A stretch of 8,200 bases of DNA from Syntrophobacterales bacterium (GTDB lineage: Bacteria; Desulfobacterota; Desulfobaccia; Desulfobaccales; 0-14-0-80-60-11), in assembly GCA_020052215.1 (NCBI GenBank), contig JAGVPN010000288.1, positions 1-8,200 of the forward strand. The letters run 5' to 3'. The position numbers and the translations under genes are program-made. Every line of letters starts with the position of its first letter. The first letter of the stretch is position 1. The notes under the pieces were generated by a model, which saw only the letters and a list, made by a program, of their open reading frames with translations, did not search any database and was not told the origin of the DNA. This document shows, one piece after another, positions 1 to 6,235 of this stretch.

Positions 1-772
1 CGGCGGCTTCGACCGGGTCTTCGAGATCAACCGGAACTTTCGCAACGAAGGGCTCTCCATCCAGCACAATCCCGAATTCACCATGCTGGAGTTCTACCAG
101 GCCTATGCCACCTATGAGGACCTGATGCTCCTGACCGAGGAGCTTATCAGCCACGTGGCCCGTGAGGTCCTGGGGACTTTGCGGTTCGCCTGCCAGGGCG
201 CCGAAATCGACCTGACCCCGCCCTGGCGCCGGCTGGATCTGAGGGAGTCCCTCACCTTAATCGGCGGCATCCCCCCGGAGGTGGTCCGGGACCGTGAGGC
301 CCTGGTGGCCCTGGCCCAAGCGGAGGGCGTCACCCTGCGTCCCGGCGAAGGCTACGGCCGGGCCCTGACGAAACTCTTCGACCTCAAGGTGGAAGCCCGC
401 CTCCAGCAGCCCACCTTTATCCTGGGCTACCCCCGGGAAACTTCGCCCCTGTCCCGGGGCAGCGAGGCCGATCCCGAGGTGGTGGACCGCTTCGAACTGT
501 TCATCAATGGACGGGAGATGGCCAACGCCTTCTCCGAGCTCAACGACCCCCTGGACCAGCGGCAGCGCTTCGAGGCGCAGCTGGCCGCGCACGCCGCCGG
601 CGATGAAGAGATGCCCCACGCCCTGGATGAGGACTTTGTCACGGCCCTGTCCCACGGCATGCCGCCCACCGCGGGGGAAGGCATCGGCATCGACCGGCTG
701 GTGATGCTCTTGACCGATTCCCCCTCGATCCGGGACGTGATTTTATTTCCCCTGCTCAGGCCGGAAAGGTAG
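1..772 (+). CDS. lysS: Lysyl-tRNA synthetase, class II (3' part, start lies left of the window)
   Basis: This enzyme charges tRNA-Lys with lysine in the cytoplasm, using ATP. About 256 C-terminal residues are visible, roughly half of a usual LysRS of about 500 residues. The frame is open from base 2. Near the edge it reads [11 protein letters not shown] and then [15 protein letters not shown], which is class II synthetase motif 2 and its following strand in the LysRS version. [16 protein letters not shown] lies in the middle. The C-terminus carries motif 3, [20 protein letters not shown], followed by [11 protein letters not shown], the classic LysRS ending. The N-terminal anticodon-binding OB fold and motif 1 must lie to the left, outside the window. 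An internal ATG at base 83 is only the methionine in EFTMLEF and is not a start. The stop is 5 nt before lolC, so the two are probably co-transcribed. The assignment is very secure. Confidence 0.97.
   Translation, partial: GGFDRVFEINRNFRNEGLSIQHNPEFTMLEFYQAYATYEDLMLLTEELISHVAREVLGTLRFACQGAEIDLTPPWRRLDLRESLTLIGGIPPEVVRDREALVALAQAEGVTLRPGEGYGRALTKLFDLKVEARLQQPTFILGYPRETSPLSRGSEADPEVVDRFELFINGREMANAFSELNDPLDQRQRFEAQLAAHAAGDEEMPHALDEDFVTALSHGMPPTAGEGIGIDRLVMLLTDSPSIRDVILFPLLRPER
763..769 (+). promoter_or_regulatory. Ribosome binding site for lolC, supporting a TTG start
   Basis: A GGAAAGG purine run inside the last codons of lysS ends 8 nt before TTG at 778. It supports TTG as the lolC initiation codon, since no ATG or GTG lies in frame nearby and the protein family begins at this point. 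Confidence 0.6.
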
Positions 773-777
773 ATTCC

Positions 778-2013
778 TTGCGCTTCTTCGAGACTTTCGT
801 AGCCTTGCGGCTGCTCCGGGGGGTCAAGCGCCAGAAAGGTTTTCTGTCGCTCTCCACCTTTATCTCCGTGGCCGGGATCATGGTCGGGGTCATGGCCCTC
901 ATCGTGGTCATCGGGGTGATGACCGGCTTCGACCTGGATCTGAAGAAAAAAATCCTCAGCGTCAACGCCCACGTCATCGTGCTCAAACACGGGGCCAGCC
1001 TGACGGACGCGCCCCAGGTGGCCGCCAAAATCCAGAAAATTCCCGGGGTGATCTCGGTTGATCCCTTCATCTACACCCAGGTAATGTACTCCGCCCCGGG
1101 GAGCGTCTCCGGCGGGGTCATCCGGGGTCTGGATCCCGAAACCCTCCGCCGGGGCGGCCCCCGCTCCCTGACCGCAGTGCAGGGCAAGTTCGCCGACCTG
1201 GCGGCCGGCGCCCCCGGGGACCCCCCCCGGATCGCCATCGGCAACGAGCTCGCCAAAAACCTCAACCTGAACTTGGGGGACTACCTGAACATTATCTCCC
1301 CTTTGGGCACCCTGACCCCCATGGGGAGGTTGCCCCGGATGAAGGCCTTTCGGGTCACCGCCATTTTTCACTCCGGTATGTACGAGTTCGACAACTCCCT
1401 GGTTTATACCAGCATCCCGGCCCTCCAGGAATTTCTGGGTCTGGGCCCGCGGGTTACCGGCCTGGAGGTGGAAATCAAGGATATCTATGCCGCCGCGGAG
1501 CTGGCGGAGGTTATTCAGAAAGAGCTGGGCCCGCCCTTTTACACCAAGAACTGGATGCAGATGAACCGCAGCTTGTTCGCCGCCCTGAAGCTTGAGAAGA
1601 TCGTCATGTTCATCATCCTCACCCTGATCATCCTGGTGGCGGCCTTCGGCATCGCCTCCACCCTCTTCATGATGGTCATGAAGAAGACCCGGGATATCGC
1701 CATTCTCAAGTCCATGGGGGCCACCCGCCAGAGCATTATGCGGATTTTCATCATCAACGGCTTGGTCATCGGGGGCCTGGGCACCATTGGCGGCCTGGGA
1801 CTGGGCCTGTCGCTCTGCGCTATCCTGAAAAAGTACCAGTTCATCAAGCTGCCCCGGGATGTCTACTATATCTCCACCCTGCCGGTGACGGTCCAATTGC
1901 CGGACGTGCTGGCCATCATCGCCGCGGCCATGGCCATCAGCTTTTTCGCCACCCTCTATCCTGCCTGGCAGGCGGCCCGCCTGGACCCGGTGGAAGCCAT
2001 CAGGTATGAATGA
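778..2013 (+). CDS. lolC: Lipoprotein-releasing ABC transporter permease, LolC/LolE family
   Basis: This is the inner-membrane permease that works with the ATPase LolD to extract lipoproteins and hand them to LolA. It has 411 residues, the normal family length. The N-terminus FETFVALRLLRG...KGFLSLSTF matches the family start, so TTG at 778 is chosen, with an SD at 763-769. The layout is one membrane segment (about residues 25-50), a periplasmic MacB-like domain (about 51-270), then three membrane segments (about 273-299, 321-349, 377-397). The cytoplasmic MKKTRDIAILKSMGAT after the second segment is the conserved helix that couples to the ATPase, and the protein ends LDPVEAIRYE as expected. 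TPMGRLPRMKAF at about 180-191 resembles the LolC version of the hook that binds LolA, rather than LolE. Only one permease gene lies here, so the complex may be a homodimer, or a partner may lie elsewhere. A run of eight C at 1221-1228 falls in a poorly conserved loop. Confidence 0.92.
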   Translation: MRFFETFVALRLLRGVKRQKGFLSLSTFISVAGIMVGVMALIVVIGVMTGFDLDLKKKILSVNAHVIVLKHGASLTDAPQVAAKIQKIPGVISVDPFIYTQVMYSAPGSVSGGVIRGLDPETLRRGGPRSLTAVQGKFADLAAGAPGDPPRIAIGNELAKNLNLNLGDYLNIISPLGTLTPMGRLPRMKAFRVTAIFHSGMYEFDNSLVYTSIPALQEFLGLGPRVTGLEVEIKDIYAAAELAEVIQKELGPPFYTKNWMQMNRSLFAALKLEKIVMFIILTLIILVAAFGIASTLFMMVMKKTRDIAILKSMGATRQSIMRIFIINGLVIGGLGTIGGLGLGLSLCAILKKYQFIKLPRDVYYISTLPVTVQLPDVLAIIAAAMAISFFATLYPAWQAARLDPVEAIRYE

Positions 2014-2017
2014 TGCG

Positions 2018-2046
2018 GGTTCTGGATTTTAGGTTCTGGATAAAAT
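2018..2046 (+). repeat. Degenerate period-7 repeat just after lolC
   Basis: The 10-mer GGTTCTGGAT occurs at 2018-2027 and again at 2032-2041, exactly 14 nt apart. Read as heptads, the tract is GTTCTGG, ATTTTAG, GTTCTGG, ATAAAAT. It begins 4 nt after the lolC stop codon. It has the same period as the tracts at 2173-2202 and 7271-7305. The role is unknown. Confidence 0.6.
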
Positions 2047-2172
2047 TAAATTATCAGTAACCATCGGCCAGGGGTTGCCCCGAGGTTCGCTCTCAGAGTA
2101 TTAACATGTAACAGTTCTTGCTTTGAACTATCCAATAATTCAGAGGTTGCCCTAAAAGGCGAAAATGCGCCA

Positions 2173-2202
2173 CCGAAAACCGAAAACCGAAAACCCAAAA
2201 CC
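2173..2202 (+). repeat. Heptanucleotide tandem repeat CCGAAAA upstream of lolD
   Basis: Three perfect copies of CCGAAAA (2173-2179, 2180-2186, 2187-2193) are followed by one variant, CCCAAAA (2194-2200), and a partial CC. On the other strand the unit is GGTTTTC or TTTTCGG, similar to the GGTTCTGG of the tract at 2018. Heptanucleotide tandem repeats are known in intergenic DNA of other bacteria, for example the STRR sequences of cyanobacteria. Whether this belongs to a family in this genome cannot be told from one window. Confidence 0.8.
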
Positions 2203-2246
2203 TACATTGACGCTCCCCGGGGAAAGTGATAAGGTGGCTTACCGCT

Positions 2247-2253
2247 AGGAAAG
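2247..2253 (+). promoter_or_regulatory. Ribosome binding site for lolD, deciding the ATG start
   Basis: AGGAAAG lies with its GG about 6 nt before ATG at 2256. An alternative in-frame GTG at 2226 has GGGG only 3 nt before it and would add ten residues with no family resemblance, so the ATG is preferred. Confidence 0.6.
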
Positions 2254-2255
2254 CA

Positions 2256-2966
2256 ATGAAAGAAAATGTAACCTCTCAAACCGCGGTAAAGATCGAGCTT
2301 AGAGGGCTGATCAAAACCTTCAGACACAACGGCATCCAGGTGGAGGTGCTTACCGGGGTGGACCTGGATATCCGCCAGGGCGAGACCCTGGCGGTGGTGG
2401 GGGCGTCGGGGGTGGGAAAATCCACCCTGCTGCACATCTTGGGGACCCTGGAGCGCCCCAGCGCCGGGAAGGTGAAATGGGAGGGCGAAGATGTCTTCTC
2501 CCTGGATGACCGGTCCCTGGCGGCCTTTCGCAATCGCAAGGTGGGGTTTGTGTTTCAATTTCACCATCTACTGGCCGAATTCAACGCCCTGGAAAATGTG
2601 ATGATGCCGGCTCTCATCGCCCGTCTCCCCCAACCGGTCGCCCGGGAGCAAGCCGAGGCGATTCTGGTCCGGGTAGGGCTTAAAGAGCGCCTGACCCACC
2701 GCGTCTCTACCCTGTCCGGCGGCGAACAGCAGCGGGTGGCGGTGGCCCGGGCCCTGGTGCTGGAACCGGAAGTGCTCCTGGCCGATGAACCCACCGGCAA
2801 CCTTGATCCCAAAAGCGGGGGCCGGGTGCAGGAACTTATCCTGGAACTGAACCGCGAACGGGGCCTCACCTCGGTCATCGTCACCCACAACCTGGAGATG
2901 GCCCGGATCCTTGACCGGCAGATTACCCTGCTGGATGGCAAGGCAGTAATTTTACAGGGAGAATAA
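2256..2966 (+). CDS. lolD: Lipoprotein-releasing system ATP-binding protein LolD
   Basis: This is the cytoplasmic ATPase that powers the LolC/E permease in lipoprotein release. From ATG 2256 it has 236 residues, a usual LolD length. All ABC ATPase motifs are present: Walker A GASGVGKST (49-57), Q-loop glutamine in VFQFHHLLAEF (Q101), signature LSGGEQQR (153-160), Walker B VLLADEPT with catalytic Glu 178, D-loop NLDP, and the H-loop histidine in VTHN (H211). QFHHLLAEFNALENVMMP after the Q-loop is the characteristic LolD sequence and separates it from MacB- or FtsE-type ATPases. The neighbouring lolC supports the name. An in-frame GTG at 2226 is a possible longer start but has a poorer ribosome binding site. 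Unusually for this pair, the two genes are separated by about 240 nt. The stop is 1 nt before the bamA start, suggesting translational coupling with bamA. Confidence 0.94.
   Translation: MKENVTSQTAVKIELRGLIKTFRHNGIQVEVLTGVDLDIRQGETLAVVGASGVGKSTLLHILGTLERPSAGKVKWEGEDVFSLDDRSLAAFRNRKVGFVFQFHHLLAEFNALENVMMPALIARLPQPVAREQAEAILVRVGLKERLTHRVSTLSGGEQQRVAVARALVLEPEVLLADEPTGNLDPKSGGRVQELILELNRERGLTSVIVTHNLEMARILDRQITLLDGKAVILQGE
2956..2962 (+). promoter_or_regulatory. Ribosome binding site for bamA, supporting a GTG start
   Basis: AGGGAGA at the very end of lolD lies 5 nt before GTG at 2968. The GTG gives a complete signal peptide immediately, so it is taken as the start. Confidence 0.65.
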
Positions 2967-2967
2967 G

Positions 2968-5628
2968 GTGGCACAACGCCTCATAGCATTATTTCTCCTG
3001 GTGTGGTTGGCGGTGGCGGCAGGCGGCCCGGCCCTGGCCCAGGAGCAGGACCTGGTTTTTAAGAAAATTGCGGTCTTCCCTTTTACCGTCACCAGCAAAG
3101 AATCCCTGGGATATCTGGGGGAAAAGATCAGCCAGGAAATCCGGGAGCGCTTGAAAACCGACGGCTTCACCCCGGTTTCCCAGGAAGACCTGCACAAGGA
3201 ACTCTCCCAACTGACGGAACCCTTGAATGACGCCCAGGCTCAAGCCATCGGCCGCAAACTGGGAGCCGATATGGTCATCTGGGGCACCTTGCTCAAGGTG
3301 GGAGATCTCCTCTCCCTGGAAGGCCACGTCCTGGATCTCAGTGGTCGGAAAGGGGTCACCAACCTGAAACTCCAGGGGACGGGACTCCATTCCTTATCCG
3401 GCCTCAGTCGTCAGATGGGCCAGGAACTGAGCCTGAAGATTTTGGGCAAAGAACGGGTTTCCCGGATCATGGTCAAGGGCAACCGCCGCATCGAAAAAGA
3501 TGCCATTCTGGGAGTGATGCAGACCCGGGAAGGAGAAATCCTGGTACCGGCCCACCTGCGGGAGGACTTGAAAGCCATCTATAAGATGGGCTATTTCACC
3601 GACGTCCGGCTGGATGTCAGCGACACCCCGGAAGGGCGAATCCTGACCGTCTTGGTGAAGGAAAAACCCGCCATCCGCGAAATCATGGTGGAAGGCAACC
3701 GTAAATTGAAAAAAGACAAAATCATAGAGGTCATGGGCCTCAAACCTTTCTCCGTGGCCTCGGAAGGCGCCATCAAGGAAGATATCAATAAAGTCCAGCA
3801 GGCATATCGGGAAAAGGGTTATTATGAGGTCAAAATCTCCTATGATCTGATGCCCGCGGGCGAACACGAAGTCAACCTGGTGCTCCATATCAATGAAGGC
3901 GGCAAAATGGCCATCAAGGATATTGACTTCGAGGGCAACAAAGCCTTCAGCGCCAAAGAACTCCGGAAGGTAATGGAAACCAAGGAGCGGGGTTTTTTTG
4001 CCCCCGTCTCCTGGATCACCGGGGCGGGGAAGCTGAACCGGGACGTCCTGGAACGGGACCTGGAAAAAATCGCCGCGTTTTATTACAACCATGGCTATAT
4101 CAAGGCCAAGGTCGGGGAACCCAAGATCGACATCAAGGGGAGTTGGATTTATATCACCATTCCCGTGCAGGAAGGCCCCGAATTTCACGTGGCCAAAATT
4201 GATATGACGGGCGATCTCCTGGAAGACAAGGACAAGCTCCTGAAATTGCTGCGGACCCCCAAAGAGGAGGTCTACAGCCGGGAGGTCTTGCAGGAGGACC
4301 TCACCACCCTGGCCGATTTCTACGCCGACCAAGGCTATGCCAATGCCGACATTGTCCCCCTCGTCAAGGAGGACAATGTCAAGATGACGGTGGATGTCAC
4401 CTTCAACATCCATCAGGGGCAGAAGGTCTATTTCGAACGCATCGACATCGGCGGCAATGTCAAAACCCGGGACAAGGTGGTCCGCCGGGAACTCCGGGTC
4501 TACGAACAGGATATGTTCTCCGCCACTAACCTCAAAGAGAGCATCAAGAACCTGAGACGCCTGGAATATTTTGAAGATGTGAACTTCGCCACCACCCCGG
4601 GGAGCGCCCCGGACCGCATGAACCTGAAGATCACCGTCAAGGAGCGCCCCACCGGCACCTTCGGCCTCGGTGCGGGTTACAGCACCCAGGACCGCCTGGT
4701 GGGGATGGTGGAGGTCAGCCAGAACAACCTCTTCGGGCGGGGCCAGCAAGTCAAGATCTCCGGGATCATCGGCTCCATTTCCCACCGGGTCCGGGCGTCC
4801 TTTACGGAGCCCTACCTCTTCGACCGGCCCCTGGCTCTCGGCATCGACGCCTTTAACTGGGAGAGGGAATACAGCGAATACACCCGGGTCAGCAAGGGCG
4901 GCATGTTGCGCCTGAGTCATCCCCTGAAATGGAAGTACACCCGCCTCTTCTGGATGTATCGCTTTGAGAACGTCAACCTCAACAGCCTGGCGCCCGGCGC
5001 CTCCCAGGTGCTGGTGCAGGCTTCCCAGATCCATAATACCAGCGCCACCTCCTTCGTGATCCGGCGGGATTCCCGAGACTCCCTGTTTGCCGCCACCAAG
5101 GGTTCGGACAACAGCCTCTCCTTTGAACTGGCCGGCCTGGGGGGTGATACGGCCTTTGTGCGCTATATCGCGGAGAGCGGTTGGTATTTCCCCTTCAAAT
5201 GGAATGTCATCGGGGTGTTGCATGCCCGGGCCGGCGGGATGAACAAGTTGAGTTGGGGGGCGATGCCGGCCTACGAACTGTTCTACCTGGGCGGTATTGA
5301 CACCATCCGGGGGTTTAAATATGCCGAAATCAGCCCCCGGGACCCGGCCACCAATGACCGCATCGGTGGCACCCAATTCCTGCAATTTAACCAGGAAGTC
5401 AGGTTTCCGCTCTATAAGAAACTGGGCCTCTCGGGGACCGTCTTTTTCGATGCCGGTAACGTCTATGGCCCCAACTATGTGGGGCCGTTTTTGCGCACCA
5501 GCGCCGGCGTCGGGGTCCGCTGGTTCTCCCCCATGGGTCCCCTCCGGATAGAATGGGGTTACAATCTTTCCAAAAAACACTATGAACGATCCAGTGCCTG
5601 GGAATTTACCATGGGCGGGTCATTCTAA
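2968..5628 (+). CDS. bamA: Outer-membrane protein assembly factor BamA with an extra N-terminal domain
   Basis: BamA is the Omp85-family core of the BAM complex, which folds beta-barrel proteins into the outer membrane. This copy has 886 residues, longer than the 810 of E. coli. A signal peptide ends at about PALA|QEQ (residue 24). Residues about 28-160 form a domain not found in E. coli BamA, with KIAVFPF, a helix, then LGADMVIWGTLLKVGDLLSLEGHVLDLSGRK, here read as TolB_N/FlgO-like. Five POTRA domains follow at about 163-234, 235-312, 313-403, 404-485 and 486-562, each with the xGN or equivalent turn and a GYF/GYY/GYI/GYA/EYF strand after the second helix. The barrel runs from about 563 to 886, with IRGF (780-783) as the conserved loop-6 motif (VRGF in E. 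coli) and a C-terminal phenylalanine in the beta-signal EFTMGGSF. The barrel is about 320 residues, shorter than in E. coli, implying short outer loops. The start is GTG, 1 nt after lolD. BamA is very secure; the N-domain identity is an inference. Confidence 0.95.
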   Translation: MAQRLIALFLLVWLAVAAGGPALAQEQDLVFKKIAVFPFTVTSKESLGYLGEKISQEIRERLKTDGFTPVSQEDLHKELSQLTEPLNDAQAQAIGRKLGADMVIWGTLLKVGDLLSLEGHVLDLSGRKGVTNLKLQGTGLHSLSGLSRQMGQELSLKILGKERVSRIMVKGNRRIEKDAILGVMQTREGEILVPAHLREDLKAIYKMGYFTDVRLDVSDTPEGRILTVLVKEKPAIREIMVEGNRKLKKDKIIEVMGLKPFSVASEGAIKEDINKVQQAYREKGYYEVKISYDLMPAGEHEVNLVLHINEGGKMAIKDIDFEGNKAFSAKELRKVMETKERGFFAPVSWITGAGKLNRDVLERDLEKIAAFYYNHGYIKAKVGEPKIDIKGSWIYITIPVQEGPEFHVAKIDMTGDLLEDKDKLLKLLRTPKEEVYSREVLQEDLTTLADFYADQGYANADIVPLVKEDNVKMTVDVTFNIHQGQKVYFERIDIGGNVKTRDKVVRRELRVYEQDMFSATNLKESIKNLRRLEYFEDVNFATTPGSAPDRMNLKITVKERPTGTFGLGAGYSTQDRLVGMVEVSQNNLFGRGQQVKISGIIGSISHRVRASFTEPYLFDRPLALGIDAFNWEREYSEYTRVSKGGMLRLSHPLKWKYTRLFWMYRFENVNLNSLAPGASQVLVQASQIHNTSATSFVIRRDSRDSLFAATKGSDNSLSFELAGLGGDTAFVRYIAESGWYFPFKWNVIGVLHARAGGMNKLSWGAMPAYELFYLGGIDTIRGFKYAEISPRDPATNDRIGGTQFLQFNQEVRFPLYKKLGLSGTVFFDAGNVYGPNYVGPFLRTSAGVGVRWFSPMGPLRIEWGYNLSKKHYERSSAWEFTMGGSF

Positions 5629-5715
5629 CCTGAAGGAACTTAGACCAGATTTTTTCGGCGATGCTTAGTCCGCCGGGGAAGTGAGTTTTTATATCGATCA
5701 ACTCAGGAGGATTGC
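5629..5715 (+). other. Short gap between bamA and skp
   Basis: These 87 nt hold a T6 run (5650-5655), a 5-bp inverted repeat CGGCG/CGCCG (5656-5660 with 5671-5675) with a 10-nt loop, and a T5 run at 5686-5690. The T-run starts 10 nt after the stem, so it does not look like an intrinsic terminator. A weak promoter for skp cannot be excluded, but no pair of boxes fits well. Confidence 0.5.
5705..5710 (+). promoter_or_regulatory. Strong ribosome binding site of skp
   Basis: A perfect AGGAGG lies 5 nt before ATG at 5716, the best Shine-Dalgarno sequence in the window. It is consistent with high expression of a periplasmic chaperone. Confidence 0.8.
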
Positions 5716-6222
5716 ATGTCCAAGATAGGTGTAGGGCTCTTATTAACCGCGGCTTTGGTTTTAACCCCGATGTTGGGGGCGGCCGCCGAGTTCAAAGTCG
5801 GCGTCGTGGACGGTATGGACGTGGTTTCCAAATCCGCCGACGGCAAACGGGTCCAGGACTCCATCAAGCGTAAATCCGAGGATCTGGGCAAGCCCTTCGC
5901 CCAGAGGCGCCAGGACCTGGCCAAGGAGGTCGAGGATTTCCAGAAGCAGGCATCCGTGATGAAAGAAGATGTCCGCAAGCGCAAAGCGGAAGAGCTGGAA
6001 AAGAAGATGCAGGAATTTCAAAAGCAGGGCGCCGACGCCGAAAAGCAACTGCAGCAGTTCCAGGAAAAAGAACTGGCGCCGTTATTCCAGAAACTGGAAA
6101 GCGCGGTCAAAGCCGTGGCCCTGCAAGAGAAGCTGGATATGGTCCTGGACAAACGCAACGCCGGGCTCCTCTATATGGACCCCAAGCTGGACATCACCGA
6201 CAAGGTGCGCAGCAAGTTCTGA
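5716..6222 (+). CDS. skp: Periplasmic chaperone, Skp/OmpH family
   Basis: Skp (OmpH) is a trimeric, tentacle-like periplasmic chaperone that holds unfolded outer-membrane proteins and delivers them to BamA. This protein has 168 residues, close to the 161 of E. coli. A signal peptide (residues 1-24) ends in GAAA|EF. The family start [20 protein letters not shown] follows, with the conserved KVGVVD strand. A long charged, Lys/Glu/Gln-rich helical stretch (about 45-125) would form the coiled-coil tentacles. The C-terminus [20 protein letters not shown] then rejoins the body domain, matching the usual family ending in which a predicted strand and a D-x-T-D segment (here DITD) close the protein. 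The position between bamA and lpxD is the standard place for this gene in many Gram-negative bacteria. Sequence conservation in this family is low, so the name rests on architecture plus location. Confidence 0.9.
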   Translation: MSKIGVGLLLTAALVLTPMLGAAAEFKVGVVDGMDVVSKSADGKRVQDSIKRKSEDLGKPFAQRRQDLAKEVEDFQKQASVMKEDVRKRKAEELEKKMQEFQKQGADAEKQLQQFQEKELAPLFQKLESAVKAVALQEKLDMVLDKRNAGLLYMDPKLDITDKVRSKF

Positions 6223-6235
6223 GCATAAAAACCGC

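Larger units (their letters stand above)
2014..2255 (+). other. A/T-richer intergenic gap between lolC and lolD
   Basis: This 242-nt gap interrupts an otherwise tightly packed gene string and is visibly less G/C-rich than the genes on either side. It holds two period-7 repeat tracts (2018-2046 and 2173-2202), a perfect small hairpin AGTTC/GAACT (2113-2117 with 2125-2129), a GGGG-TTG-CCCC hairpin (2071-2081), and GGCG/CGCC (2158-2161 with 2168-2171). GGTTGCCC occurs twice (2074-2081 region and 2145-2152). None of the hairpins is followed by a T-run, so I see no intrinsic terminator. I could not find a convincing sigma-70 promoter with both boxes at proper spacing, although a promoter for lolD here would make sense. 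No open frame in it looks like a gene. Confidence 0.7.

Noticed and set aside
427..1896. A 489-codon minus-strand open frame across lysS and lolC
   Set aside because: It spans two well-supported plus-strand genes and encodes a His/Gly/Asp-rich sequence without domains; it is a GC-driven shadow.
2041..2140. Possible sigma-70 promoter boxes (TAAAAT at 2041, TTGAAC at 2123) in the lolC-lolD gap
   Set aside because: No partner box of acceptable quality occurs at 16-18 nt spacing from either.
2226..2255. Longer lolD start at GTG 2226
   Set aside because: The added ten residues do not resemble LolD N-termini and the ATG at 2256 has the better-spaced ribosome binding site; it is not fully excluded.
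3394..5580. A 728-codon open frame on the minus strand, antisense to bamA
   Set aside because: It lies exactly opposite bamA, its protein is low-complexity with many His, Gly, Asp and Val residues, and it matches no family. It is a mirror of the codon bias of a high-GC gene.
5656..5690. Possible terminator after bamA
   Set aside because: The stem is only 5 bp with a 10-nt loop, and the T-run begins 10 nt after the stem; on the other strand an A-run follows instead of T.
5969..6235. An upstream extension of the lpxD frame
   Set aside because: It overlaps skp in another frame, encodes an Arg/Ser/Trp-rich sequence, and LpxD proteins start at the MKHTLGEL segment encoded from 6236.
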